Part shown: piece after piece, positions 8,206 to 20,074 of the stretch
Layout: every line of letters starts with the position of its first letter
Numbering within the stretch: the stretch's first letter is position 1
NCBI RefSeq assembly: GCF_030272615.1
Contig: NC_081414.1
Location: 48,786,501-48,850,500, forward strand
Source: Cryptomeria japonica
Lineage: Eukaryota > Streptophyta > Pinopsida > Cupressales > Cupressaceae
Direction: 5' to 3'
DNA length: 64,000 nt
The notes under the pieces: generated by a model
Told to the model about the DNA's origin: nothing
Seen by the model: the letters and a program-made list of their open reading frames with translations, nothing else
Databases searched by the model: none
Program-made: the position numbers and the translations under genes

Positions 8206-9857
8206 ATGTATTTTGACATCATTGTATCATGACATTTATGATCATATATATGAGATGATTCATCTTTGCCGTAGCTATATGCATATGTACCTATGTGATG
8301 TATGTTCTTATGTGATGCTTATGATATGGATGCAAATATGTACATGATGGAATGCAATATTTTTGTTCTTTTATGTTTTGAATATGTTATGCCAATGCAA
8401 ATGTGAATGTATGAAATGCAAATGAATATGATAATGCAAATAACTATTTACATGATGAAAATGTAAGATGTGCTAACATGTGTGGTATGCAGGATGTGAT
8501 GCAATTGTGATATCTATATGTATGTATGAAATGCTAACATGTGATAATGCAAGTGCAACTACATAAAATGTAAATGTTTTTGGTGCGTCATTATACTCAA
8601 TCATGTGATAGTAGGCTACATGGACTCAAGAAGGATGATGAAAGTCAATCAAGAAAGGGGGATGAAAGATAGAAGATATGAAAGTGAAAAGAGCTTCTTG
8701 TCTATTATCATCATTGAGCTTTATTATGGCAAGTAGGTTATGACAATCGAGGCATATGTTCGACCCAGAAAGTCATTGTACCCGTTTGCATGGAGATAAG
8801 ACAATTGTAAACAAGGAATTCCCTAGTTCATACTAGACTCTCAGTGTCCTCATATCCTTGGACAAGTCACAACATTACTAAGAGACAATCTGCAGACAAC
8901 AAAAGAAAATAGGTGACGATACCCCATCCTCACCTTTCTAGTCAAAGACATCCTGGAGATAGAATCTCTAGTCAGAGACATCCTAGAAAAGCTAAAAGAC
9001 ATGTCACCAAAAGATAAAATCAAAGAAAACCAAGACTCGACACCAACATCCACTGGAGTCCTCAAGTTTAGTGTCTCTTGTCACTTGTATAAGTCTTATT
9101 TGATTGTGGTCACAATGTTTACTTTCACAAAAAGGATAGATAGCACTGAACCATAATGTTGTCTGAGTTTGTTGAAAGATTTGATTTGTTGAAGCCCATT
9201 GTTGCTGTTGTGTCTCATCTGAAACTGGCTGAATCCATGAAACTGATACTTTATTGCGGAGAAGACGAAACTTTATTGCGGACTGACGATGCAAATGTTG
9301 CTTTATTGTGCATTGTGCATGGATAGACTGAAGAAAGTTGGAAGAAACCGTACTCCTCAGAAACAAGTGATGCTCTTAGTTCCACACCCATCACTAGATG
9401 TAGGATTTGCCTTAGCCACATATAGGAGCTGATTTATTATGGATGGAAAGGGATGAAAAGGAACGTTTATTATGAATGGTGAACCAATCTTGGGTAGATC
9501 AATAAAAGCCATGATGGGAATGTGTAAAGTTTATTGTGGATAGATAGGCTGTGAGTGTGTGCAAAGTGAAGGATGAAATGGAATCCTGAAGGAGGGAGGA
9601 GCAATGTCTCTATGCATGGCGCTGGTGACCCAGTTTTCACCATGGTACTTGCCCAGGGCGCCACCGAAGTGGTTTTCACCGTTGGATGAAAAATGTTTTT
9701 TTTTTCTTTACTTTTTGATTTTTCAAATTTTTTGTGTCACAAGGTGCCTGTTTGCTAGGTTTTCACCAAGTAACGAATTTTTATGTTTTATGATTTTTTT
9801 GTATTTTTGAATTTTTTTGATTTTTTTTGTATTTTTGAATTAGGATACTTTGAAGAG
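8206..9857. other. T2 region between antisense gene and IN remnant, no gene
   Basis: 8206-8600 is ATG/TGATG-rich low-complexity sequence that also follows the antisense gene in T3. 8620-9000 matches 60830-61240 in T3, including AGTCAAAGACATCCTGGAGA. 9250-9545 holds six TTTATTG(C/T)GGA-like words. 9690-9840 is T-rich. I see no credible coding sequence. Confidence 0.6.
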
Positions 9858-10090
9858 CTATGCGTAAAACCTGCAAAGGTGCATGCTGTTGATAGGATCT
9901 TCCAAAGGTTCACCCTCTGCGGTTGAGAGCTGATATGCACCAGATCCATATGCTGTTGTGATGATGTAAGGACCAAGCCAATTTGGTTCGAACTTGCCCT
10001 TCTTCTCTCTGTCTTGCTGATTTTTAGGATTTTCTTTGAGAACTAAGTCACCCACCTCGAATGTGTGAGGCTTTATCTTATGATTGCAGC
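9858..10090 (-). pseudogene. C-terminal remnant of T2 integrase
   Basis: The minus-strand frame gives KPHTFEVGDLVLKENPKNQQ and KFEPNWLGPYIITTAYGSGA, then the ending SMHLCRFYA. This is the SH3-like C-terminal end of Tat integrase, matching T1 at about 21620-21822 and T3 at 62087-62260. Zinc-binding and catalytic parts are absent. It is preceded by the protease-linker tail, so an internal deletion joined the two. Confidence 0.85.
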
Positions 10091-10094
10091 TACG

Positions 10095-11407
10095 TCATTC
10101 CTTGACTAAATGATGTGTAGCTCGAGTGACTGTCTTCCTTGATGAAGAAATTGAGATAGAATTACTAGTGTGTGGACTACACAGGCCCGTATGTGTGTCA
10201 CATGAAGAAGTTTGGGCATCCCTGATAACAAAGTGCTTCAAGGAACCTCCATTAAAGGTCCATGATGTATCGCCAAAAGGGGATGGATGTGTGGAACAAG
10301 TGGATGAGTGATGAAGTCTTATAATTGTGAAAAGAAGTGAAAGTAGGATAACATGATGGAGACTTAGGATAAAAAAGTATGCTTTTTGACTTGAAATTTT
10401 AGAACTTTTGCCCCCAGTTATTTTGATATTAGGGGAGATCAACTCTTGTTCTTTTATTTTCATAGGATTTTTATCCTTGACTTTGATTTTTTTAGAGTCC
10501 AATAACTTTTGATTTTTACTTGGACTAAAGCACTTTTCTTTATTTTTGACTTTTAGATTTTTCTTTTCAAAGCTTGATTCTTTATCCCTAATGACTAAGG
10601 GCTTTTGTGATTCTTGTTGATCCAAGTCTGGAAGTGGAGTGAAAATGGAATGAGTGGATGGAATGGTAAACTATGTGAGTTCTCAATAGGGTTGGTGATA
10701 TGCTCAATAGATTCTTTGTTGGAACCACTCTTAGGATTATTGATATCAAGAGATGCTTGCACCACTAGAGGAGATTTGTATTCAGACTTAGTAGCCACAA
10801 CACTAGGTGCTTCACACCCAATTCCTTGCAAATTGTTTATAGATTGTTCATGTTGACTAAATACCTTAGGAGATAGTGGGAGTTGATCAACATGAAAAAT
10901 ATACTCACCACATCCCAGGTCTCTAATCTTGATCTTTTCTTTGATCTCTGCTTGTTTTGATGTAGAAGCTTTCAGGGATTCTGGATCAACATATGCTAAA
11001 GAAGGAATAGCCTCTCGATTGACTGGTATTGTTATTTCTGATCTAGATTGGAGATTGTTGCAATATATAAATGGATTTGGGTCAGCTTTGATGGTCACTT
11101 CAACTCCATTGTGTGGAAACTTAATGCATTGATGGTATGTAGATGGGACTGCGCTCATCTCATGAATCCATGGATGTCCTAGCAATATCTTGTATGTGAG
11201 ATCTAAGTCTAGGACTTGACAAACCACATCCTTTGTAACTGGCCCAACTCTGAAAGGTAAGGTGATTGTGCCTTTGGATGAACGCTCTTCATCATCATAT
11301 GCCTTGATGGTAATTTTGTTTGTAGAATTCACAACTTTGTCAGAATATCCCAATTGTTTAACAGTTCTCAATGTACAAATGTTCAAACCTGCTCCTCCAT
11401 CTATCAA
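10095..11407 (-). pseudogene. T2 aspartic protease with linker tail, joined to the IN remnant
   Basis: The minus frame from 11407 begins at the protease active-site block (IDGGAGLNICTL). It continues with AYDDEERSSKGTI, ILLGHPWIHEMSAVPSTYHQ and IKFPHNGVEVTI, homologous to T1 4.9-5.3 kb. It is separated from the upstream frame (11411-12244) by a single TGA where T1 has an arginine codon, consistent with CGA to TGA. The frame shifts near 10610 into a Lys/Ser-rich tail (10625-10095) of low complexity. No G-patch, RT, RNase H or IN core follows. The protease would process Gag-Pol in the particle if expressed; here it is broken. Confidence 0.8.
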
Positions 11408-11410
11408 GAC

Positions 11411-12244
11411 TCATTTTATTCGATGTTTATGTAGGAAAGCTTCAATGTGTAAAGGTGCATTATGTGGTTGGCTCACAGAGGCATCGTCAGCTTCTATGAA
11501 TGTAAGGGAGTGTGGAATGGAAAGGTATCCCACCATGGCTTGAAACTGGTCCACATTTAGATTAGTAGGGATAGAAGTGTCTCTCAAGATTTTGTCAAGA
11601 ATTGCTTTATGTGCGGGGGATATGCGTAAAAGCTCAATGATGGAGATTAGCATGGGTGTCTTCCCTAACTGTTCTACAAGGTCATACTCAGGCTTGGTCG
11701 ATGAGGAAGCGGTGTTTTTAGCTAGAGAACCTTGCAAAGTGAATTTACCTCGATGGGTTGTAACATGACATTCAGAGGTAGGTTCGGAAGAAGATCCAAT
11801 GCCTTTTAGGACAATTTTGGGTCTTTGGGTAGATTTTTCAGGTGTTTTGTCCTCGATGATAATGGTAGAGACATAATTATCCATTGAAATGTGATTGATA
11901 GTTGAATCATAGTTATAAGATGCTCTGGTATAGTTGGTTTGGTCATCTGTGGTTGCAGCTTTTCCCTTGTCATGCTTTGGGAATGGTTCCTTAAACATCT
12001 CATGTTCTTGGTTGGATGAGTGTCCTTCAATTTCAATGTCACCTCTATCAATGAGATCTTGTATGATGTTCTTCAGTCGATGACAATTTCCCGTCTTATG
12101 ACCCTTGCTCTTATGAAATTCACAATATTCATCATCATTCCACCAATTTGGTTTAACCTTTGGTTCATATGGAGGAAAATCTAGAATAGTGATTACTTTG
12201 TTTGCCACTAGTTTCTTGAAAACTAACTCAAGTGGTTCTCCCAA
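11411..12244 (-). CDS. T2 gag C-terminal / pre-protease region with intact Cys-His motif
   Basis: This minus-strand frame of 277 codons continues gag. At about residues 30-65 it has EYCEFHKSKGHKTGNCHRLK, a Cys/His cluster typical of Tat-type Gag proteins and probably nucleic-acid binding. A linker with acidic and Ser/Thr-rich parts follows, then EQLGKTPMLISIIELLRISP and AILDKILRD, the conserved block before protease that is also in T1 (4644 onward). It ends at the TGA before the protease active site. It lies in a different frame from the gag core at 12456-13001, so the original gag-pro reading is broken. Confidence 0.7.
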   Translation of the reverse strand: MGEPLELVFKKLVANKVITILDFPPYEPKVKPNWWNDDEYCEFHKSKGHKTGNCHRLKNIIQDLIDRGDIEIEGHSSNQEHEMFKEPFPKHDKGKAATTDDQTNYTRASYNYDSTINHISMDNYVSTIIIEDKTPEKSTQRPKIVLKGIGSSSEPTSECHVTTHRGKFTLQGSLAKNTASSSTKPEYDLVEQLGKTPMLISIIELLRISPAHKAILDKILRDTSIPTNLNVDQFQAMVGYLSIPHSLTFIEADDASVSQPHNAPLHIEAFLHKHRIK

Positions 12245-12455
12245 TGGGGTGTACTTCCTTCATGATCTGGAAGTTGTTTGAGTATTCACTTGATTATTTG
12301 TAGAGCTTGATCCCGAAAAAATGATTTTGGGTCGCATTGTATTGGCATCCACAACACCATCATTGACTGTGTTCTTGTTTTTGTTCCAAAATCTTGGCTT
12401 ATCTTTCCCTTTAAAGTTATCTTTGTTTTCCTTGAATATCTTGATGACTCCTTGT

Positions 12456-13942
12456 TCAATTAACGTCCTTGAAGGTGGACAAACAAGCTTTTCTTAGGTC
12501 ATAACCAATGTCTTTGTTAACATTTTGGGTGAACATTTCTACCATTTGTTTTTGTGGAATTTCACAAGAGCATCTGCTGGCTAGATTCCTCCATCTTTGT
12601 AAAAATGATGAAAAAGACTCTCCATCTTTTTGCTTGGTGTTGCACAAAGTAGTGACTGATATGTCTATCTCTATGTTATAGGAGAAATGTTGGATAAATG
12701 CCTCTGCTAAGTCACCCCATGACTTAATTCCAAGTGGAAGTTGGGAGGACCATTCCATAGCTTGATCACCTAAGCTTTGTGGGAATAATCTCATCAAATA
12801 TGTCTCTTTTGCTGCTACCTCAATGCAAGCTATGAAAAACTGTCTTATGTGTGCCTTAGGATCCCCTTTTCCTCTATACTTATCAAACTTAGGTGTCACA
12901 AAGTGTGTAGGAAAAGGAGGCATTGAAATGCTCTTGTCAAATGGATAAGGACATATGTCTCTCATTGTGTATGTTGGCTTCGGTGTATTTATGTCCTCCA
13001 TTTTCTTTTGTAAGTCCCTGATTTTCTATTCCAAATTGCTCTTAGGTGGAGATCGACTTCTTAGACCATATCCCATGCTTGAACCACCGGGTGGAGGAGG
13101 AGCATGTTGCATATATGGATGATATTGATCATACACATGTTCATATGCAGGAGGTCTATAATGATGATGCGTATATGGACCACTTGGTATAGAGTCATGG
13201 TGAGGAATAGAATATCTGTTTTGTCCATGTATACCATACTCTATAGGAATGTCATGAGTTTGTTCTAGTGTGTTGCCCCCAATTTGATGTGGGGTTTCCT
13301 TGTGTCCAAATTTTGAGCATGCCTTTGAATATCCAATTGTTTTGGTGGTTGATCCTTAGCATTGGTATGTGATTGAGCATATTTTTCTGCATAAGACTTC
13401 CATAATGGTCTGCGAAGGTAAGTATCATATGCTTGACCATGTGTGTATGGGAGCTCTGGTTTTTGAAACAAAGATGATGGTGATTCAGGCACAAGATGTG
13501 GTCCTCTATTGCCTCCACTATTAGGCCTCCTTTGATCCATGTTGGAGTGAGTTTGTTGCAAAGGTCAAGTTTCCATTATTTGAGACATGTCAAAATCATG
13601 AGGGATCTTGGCTCCACTTTGTGCCATCACTTGTAAGAAATATTGTCTATCTCTCCTCATTATTTCCTCAACCAATCGATTGAAATGGGGATTCATAATG
13701 GTGTCTTCCACTTCTACTGAATGTATTGAAATGTTGTCCATATTGTCATTGTGCGTATCATTATTGTTTGTAGTGTCAATGTTTTCAACATTTGGAATGT
13801 ATCTATAGGCATCCATGTCAGGTAATGTAGTATGATCAGAATTGAAAAAGATATCACTGTCATACTCATAGGCACTCATGTTTGCGGACTCTTGAGCCTC
13901 TTTAGCTTCTCTCCTAGATTTTTGGGAACGAGTTTCAACCAT
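12456..13942 (-). pseudogene. T2 gag (N-terminus and Retrotrans_gag core)
   Basis: The start ATG at 13942 (MVETRSQKSRREAKE) opens an acidic N-terminal region to 13565, closed by one in-frame TGA. Reading resumes (13561-13265) with a Pro/Tyr/His-rich linker, shifts frame near 13.26 kb, and continues in the core ORF 13001-12456. That ORF has ICPYPFDKSISMPPFPTHF, KFDKYRGKGDPKAHIRQF, FPQSLGDQAMEW and CNTKQKDGESFSSFLQRW, followed by a further shift at 12456. Gag would form the particle that packages element RNA. The T1 Gag core is clearly homologous but diverged, so T1 and T2 are different families of one lineage. Confidence 0.8.
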
Positions 13943-16477
13943 GAACTAGGTATTGACCAAGATTTGAGAAACTAGATGAAAATGGAAAGAGTATGGAAGA
14001 CCAAGAGTTGGATGGAATGTAAATGAATCTGAGTTTACTTGCAATGTCCAAAGTGTAAGACTAAGTATGTATGTAGTAGAGTAGGTGTGACTTCCAAAGA
14101 GATGATAGTTTCTTTTGATGAGGTAAGTTGACCTTGACTCTAAGTAAGACCAAATGAGACCCAAAGGTTATAGACCTTGATGAGGGACCACTTAGCAAAA
14201 TGTTGTTGTATGTAGTGTGTTGACAAAGTATGATGAGGACAGACAAGTGACCTTTTGACTCAAGTTTAGACAAATGTGAATGTAATGTAAGGTGTAAAGC
14301 AATGATGGACTTTGTGAGACCCAAAGATAGGCTGAATGCTAGATGAAAACCTAAAGAGATATCTTAGGAAACTCAAGAATTTTGAAACTGATTGCTCTTG
14401 TTTGTTGGACTATAAATTTTTCCAATTTGTGAAGTTGTTTGTTGTGACCAAATCTGAATTTTTGACTATTTTTCATGACAAGATGACACAATGTTGATGA
14501 AGAATCAATGTTTGCAAGTGTTTAGACTCAAAATGACTCAAGGAAAAGTGTGTTGTTTGATGTAAAAATGTTTTGCATACACTTGAAGACACTAAAGACA
14601 CAATGTTTTGATGTTTGATCTTTAATGTTTGATTGTTTAAAATAAGACAAGCACAATTTTTATGGTTGGCTAGGACAATAGTTGTTGATCCCACATGGAG
14701 TTTCCCCCGAGGCTATGCTATTCAGAGTGGATACTTAGATGCTTGACCCCACTGGCTCCACCCTCGACACTCACTTCTCAGGGCAGCCAAGCATCAGTCC
14801 CCACGAAAACTCCCCGTGGCGAACTTTGTATCTCTACTAAGAACCGTATGTGTGTGGGCCGCTACCAGAGGTTCGACCTCCTGCCCCAACAACTAGAAAG
14901 ATTTTGGCTTCTAAAATAAAAAGGTGCTAGTAAGGGCATCCGCTCATGTGGCCATACATATGGCACTTTCAGCTCTATAAATACAGAAGGCTCCCAGCCG
15001 GTAGGAGTTACGCCCTACAACTGATCAAATAAATTTGATGAAACGGGTTTATGGGGAGACATAGTGTCAGTATGAACTAATCAGCACATGTTATCCATAG
15101 TTTTCACCATGAATACAGTTGTTTATAGTGGTTTGGAAGAGGTGGGTTTTCCTCGCTACCACTTGGGTCGTTCTCTCCTCACTAGTAGTCCTAATGACCA
15201 CACGGGGAGACAGGCCCTTTAAAGATGAAACAAAAAGAGCCTATTGCTCAAGACACAAAAGACAATGGTTCAATTTTAGTGCACCAATTGAAGTGTTTGC
15301 TAGTCTATGAGAACAAGGCACACAATAAAGATAAAAAACCCTTACTAAGGTCTTGCAACAAAGATTTGTTAGTAGTTTGGATTGTTTCAAATGATCACCC
15401 CTTCCTGCAAGCATACAAGTTAGGTAAATTTTAGATCCAAAAGACTTTGTAAAATAGGGGCCTTCAACAATGCATTTTGTTGACCAATTCAAAGATCTGA
15501 TTCATCATAAAAAAAGACCACTTGTAAAATTTCAAGAGATTTCCAGAAATGTAAGAAAATCCAAAAAATTTGCTAATTTGCTCCAAAAATTAATTTTTTA
15601 TGAATAATCATAAAAAAATCATATAAAATGCAAAATCAATCCAAAAAATCTGAAATTTGTACTAGAGAGTCCTGATGGTCTTCCAAACCTGCATAAATTT
15701 TTTTTTACAACAAATCCAAGCAGTTTGTGAGATATGAGTAAAATAATGTAAAACCCTAATTTTCAAAGATCTAATTTTTGAGGAATGATTTTGCATCAAA
15801 TTTAAAATCACAAAGAATAGCTCCTATGTATACTTCTAAGATATTTCAAAAACTATAAGAAAATCCAAAAAATTCACTAATTTGCTCTCAAAATTAATTT
15901 TTTATGAAAAACCATAAAAAATTCATATAAAATGAAATTTTGATCCAAAAAATCTGAAATTTTTACTAAATACTTCTGATAATTTTCTTGACTTTCAAAA
16001 AAAATTGGATGCTAAAATTCAAAGTCGTTTGTGAGATCTGATCAAAATAAGGAAAAACCCTAATTTTTAAAGATCCAAATTTTAGGGAAATATTTTGCAT
16101 CAAAATTAAAATCACAAAGAATAGATCCTGTGTATAATTATGAGAGATTTCAAAAAATGTAAGAAAATCCAAAAAATCCACTCATTTTCTCTCAAAATTA
16201 TTTTTTTATGAAAATTCATAAAAAAATCATAGAAAATTAAAATATGCTCGAACAGATCTGAATTTTTCTTTGCAAGCTCTTGATACTCTCTTCAACTTGC
16301 AAAAATAATTTGGTGCAAAATTTCTAATCCGTTTGTGAGATATGATCAAATCTCTTCAAGATCTTGATTTTGTGTCCAAAACCCTAGCTGCACAAGGTTA
16401 TTCTCCAAATTGTTTTACAAAACAACAATATAGGGTTAGAAAAATCTGCAAAAAAACACAGATCTAACAAAAATCCA
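13943..16477 (-). other. T2 5' leader, no gene
   Basis: This is untranslated leader of about 2.5 kb (minus orientation). 15500-16440 contains three or four diverged repeats of a roughly 300-bp unit with AAAATCCAAAAAATT and ATCATAAAAAAATCATA words. 14690-15010 is GC-richer, with a plus-strand TATAAATA near 14977. No ORF is convincing. Confidence 0.55.
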
Positions 16478-16499
16478 TGTCCCACAGGGCGTGCCAAAA
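16478..16499 (-). other. Primer-binding site of T2
   Basis: Directly after the minus-strand LTR end (ACCATATACA) comes TTTTGGCACGCCCTGTGGG. It differs from the T1/T4 primer site, so a different tRNA is likely used. The tRNA is not assigned. Confidence 0.6.
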
Positions 16500-17297
16500 T
16501 GTATATGGTGAAAGTGGATTAACAATAATATTGAAAGACTAAATGAATTCAACCACAAAACCCTAGCCTAGCAACAACAAAGATCCACCATAACATATGA
16601 AGATTACCTAAGACAATGCAAATCAAATGAAATCACAAAGATTATAACATCACATGTCCAATAGAGTTTGGATCTCCATTCTTCCTATCTCCATTGATCT
16701 TGCTTGATATATTTGCTCTTAGATTTTATATGTGCACAAGAGCTCAATAAAGAACGGAAATGTGGTTGCAAGTAGGATCCCATATGAAAGTTCAAAGGCG
16801 TAGTGTAGTCGAATGATCAGTCAAGATGCATAGTTTGATTAGGGTTTGATAATGAAGGAAGTATCCTCTTATATAGAAGACACTATATGAAATGGAGGGA
16901 TAAGATTAAGAGGTGTAAAAGATAAATGGTCGGTTATGATTAGAGGGTAGGTAGAGAAAATAATAAAATAATAAGAGGGTAGGTAGTGTAGGAATTAAGA
17001 GATGAATGACATGTGTCATAGGTAGAAAAGGTTAATGAATTAATTAAATAAATAAAGATTTATTTAATTAATAGAAGAAATGAGATCAATTAAATAAATA
17101 AAATATTTATTTAATTCAAGAAAAGGATAATTTAAATAAATAAATGTATTTATTTAAATGAGAAATAAGGCTAGAAGAGGATAAATGAATTAATTAAATA
17201 AATAAATATTTATTTAATTAATAGAAGAATTAGGATAAAATAATTAAATAAATAAAGATATTTATTTAATTAGACATGACAAATTTAGGTGTCTACG
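16500..17297 (-). repeat. 5' LTR of T2
   Basis: This matches 5819-6614 with about 18 substitutions and a few small indels in the AT-rich block. The minus-strand TATA-like box is at 16869-16876. The terminal base differs from the other LTR (TCTACG instead of TCTACA). Confidence 0.9.
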
Positions 17298-17500
17298 GGC
17301 CTTCTCATTATGATAAATAAAGGCCTTCTCATTATGCAAAGAATGGGTTACGATGGTCAGAGTGCTTTGGGACCTTGCAAGTAAGGACGACATGAACCGC
17401 TGCAGCCGGAATTGAAGCCCAAGGATAATACAGGCCTAGGATTTCAAAAGGAGATCCTTCCTAAGCTACGATTTAAAGGAAAACCCAACAAACCTCTCTA
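17298..17500 (+). repeat. Right copy of the T1 segment duplicated around T2
   Basis: After a short extra piece (GGCCTTCTCATTATG then ATAAATAAA), the G-patch coding segment of T1 is repeated and continues into unique T1 sequence at about 17495. It carries a CAA to TAA stop not present in the left copy. Confidence 0.8.
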
Positions 17501-18650
17501 TCAGCCTATTACAAAGAGGTCACCTTTGATTATAAAAGCAACATCAAACACCATCACAACTGCCCCATTGAGGCTAAAAATCCCAGCATGACCATCTATA
17601 ATACCCATCATCCCACCAATCAAACCACTGATCCCATCAGCAATAGCAATAACATCAATATCATTGTTAGCAGCAACAACTGTATCGGAACCCACACCAG
17701 TATCTACGACACCAGCAATTCCAGCAGAAACCACAGAGTCAACACTGCCCATACTCCCCGTATCGGATTCGTTGATCCCCATAATCCTTCCTGCAGCACC
17801 AATTATTTTATCTATATAGGTACATAAACCAGTCACACCTACAATGTTTAACTCAAACGACATCCCAGTATGGTACAGTAACCGGTTACTGGAAAGCGAC
17901 TCAAAAACTGACTCACATAAATGAGAATTTGATTCCATCCGGCTTAATACTTCAGATGAGGAAGACACATCACCACCTCCACCTCACAAAGACATCCCTA
18001 TTTACGGAGAAGCACAGATAAAGACCTCTTGGGTTCTTGAGCTAGAAACGTCTTCCACAGACCCTACTTCACATCCTACGCTTGATTCTGATAGGGAGAG
18101 TACCATCAACGACCTTCACCACAATGTCTTGACCCTCATTGACACATCTAACGAACTTAACCTAATCAATGCTCATTATCCATCCTGAACTCATTGAATG
18201 GAACCAACCTAATCCCCCATGTCTTGACCATTTCCAAAATGATGAGGCGATCATTGACTTTTTATTACTTACCAAGCGGGGATCACAAAGTTGGATTCAC
18301 CATAGAACTTAATAGCATAGCATACTTTGGGGCGGATGCCAAACCTTTTAGCTGCAAAAATATAATAATAAAACATGGATCTTCTAGTGAAAACCACACA
18401 GTGGCACTGTTTGATCCAACAAAAGTAAAAAGAAAGAGCGTATCCAACGGTGAAAACCTCTTTGAGGCACCGAAGGATGAAAGGTTTGACATTCTCCTTG
18501 CTAGTACACAACAAGAACGTTCAACGATTCTCATCGAGGAAACAAAAGAATACAACGTGGGGACTCCTGAAACTCCTCACCACATACATCTGGCATCTCT
18601 TCTAACTCCAGAGGAACTACCTAAATTTGTAGAGTTCTTCTAGAAGCATT
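17501..18650 (+). pseudogene. T1 pol linker between G-patch and RT
   Basis: The plus-strand translation in the pol frame is rich in Pro, Ile, Ala, Ser and Thr (17.5-17.8 kb), then acidic (TSDEEDTSPPPP). It reaches an ORF at 18194-18643 ending TPEELPKFVEFF just before RT. It has a few stops. A minus-strand frame here (17501-17968) is only the mirror of this low-complexity coding. It belongs to the Tat pol polyprotein and has no recognised domain. Confidence 0.6.
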
Positions 18651-20074
18651 AGATCAACTTTGCATGGTCATATGCAGACATGCTTGGGCTTGATCCTGAT
18701 TTAGTCATGCATCACCTCACTGTAGCAGAAGGAGCCAAACCTTTCAAACAGAAGCTTTGCAAGATGCATCCTCAGATTGCAGTACTAGTCAAAGCAGAAC
18801 TTAAGAAACTCCTGGATGTTGGTTTTATTAGACCAATTGATTATGCAGATTAGATATCCAATATTGTGCCTGTCGGCAAGCCAAATGGGGGCATCCGTAT
18901 TTGTACTAACTTCAAAGATCTGAACAAAGCATGTCCTAAAGATGAATTCCCCCTACCAAACATCGACATAGTAGTGGACCTAACAACAGGACATGCCATG
19001 CTTTCACTCATGGATGGCTTTTCAGGATACAATTAGATAAAGATCGCACCAGAGGATCAACATAAGACAACCTTCACATGTCCATGGGGCACATACTACT
19101 GGAATGTAATGCCTTTCGGTCTCAAGAATGCAGGAGCGACCTATCAATGAGCAATGACCACCATCTTCCATGACATGATGCATACTATAATGGAAGATTA
19201 TGTTGATGACTTACTAGCAAAATCACTCACAAGAGAAGGTCATCTAGACATATTAGATAAAATATTTGATAGACTGGAACAATATCATGTTCGACTCAAT
19301 CCAAAGAAATGTGTCTTTGGAGTAACCTCCAGGAAGATTCTAGGATACATTGTCTCAAGTAAAGGCATTGAGGTCGATCCAGCAAAGGTCAAAGAAATCA
19401 TAGACATGCCACCTCCAAAGAACATTAGTCAGCTAAGGACATTACAAGGCAAACTTCAATCAATTCGAAGATTCATTACACAACTGGCAGATAAGTGTCA
19501 CCACTTTACACACCTGTTACACAAAAACATCCGCTTTCAATGGGATACCAGATGCCAGCAAGCATTCCAGATGCTTAAAGACTATCTCATGAATACACCA
19601 TTGCTGATCCCACTAGATCAGAGCAGACCTCTATTACTCTATATTTCAGCAACAAGTACAACATTGGGTGTACTATTGGCACAACACAATGCAGAAGGGA
19701 AAGAGTGTGTTGTTTACTATATTTCTCACACACTCGTTGGCTATGAACTCAATTACACACCTATTGAGCGAGCTTGCCTAGCAGTAATCTTGGCAGCCCT
19801 TAAACTCAGGCACTATCTATTGACACACAAAGTACAGCTCATTGCAAAGATTGATCCACTCAAGTACTTACTCAGTAAAGCAACATTGGCAGACCGCTTG
19901 GCCAAATGGGTGATGATTCTAAGTGAATTCGACATTGAGTATGTGGACCGTAAAGCTATCAAAGGTCAAGTTATTGCAGACCAGTTGGCCGATGCTCCAC
20001 TCATAGGCGATCATCCCCTCATTTCCAATTTTCTAGATGAGGAGATATTCATGATCACAACAACACAACCATGA
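18651..20074 (+). pseudogene. T1 reverse transcriptase and RNase H
   Basis: RT copies element RNA into DNA inside the particle. Visible blocks are FKQKLCKMHPQ, VGFIRPIDYAD, VPVGKPNGGIRICTNFKDLN, FPLPNID, LMDGFSGYN and MPFGLKNAGATYQ. The catalytic YVDDLLAKS is at about 19200, followed by the thumb (LGYIVSSKGIEVDPAKVKEI) and a Ty3-type RNase H (QSRPLLLYISATSTTLGVLL, YTPIERACLAV, ADRLAKWVMILSEFDIEY). Stops occur at tryptophan, glutamine and arginine positions (FVEFF*, DYAD*, GYN*, ATYQ*), so it is dead. The uninterrupted tail ORF is 19154-20074. Confidence 0.9.

Larger units (their letters stand above)
5819..17297 (-). mobile_element. T2: non-autonomous Tat-like gypsy element nested in T1
   Basis: Two LTRs (16500-17297 as 5', 5819-6614 as 3' in minus orientation) of about 797 bp differ by roughly 2-3%. 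Reading the minus strand, the order is PBS, long leader, gag, protease, a short IN C-terminus and an antisense PMD gene, then PPT and LTR. The G-patch, RT, RNase H and most of IN are missing: the protease tail passes almost directly into the last part of IN at about 10.1 kb. The element would therefore need pol supplied in trans. It is flanked by a 173-bp duplication of T1 rather than a simple TSD. Confidence 0.85.

Noticed and set aside
14695-14919. GC-richer plus-strand ORF in the T2 leader
   Set aside because: No recognisable domain and no matching ORF elsewhere in the window; more likely structured leader sequence.
17501-17968. Minus-strand ORF of 155 codons rich in Gly, Val and Ile
   Set aside because: It is a shadow of the Pro/Ile/Ala-rich T1 pol linker, with no independent support.
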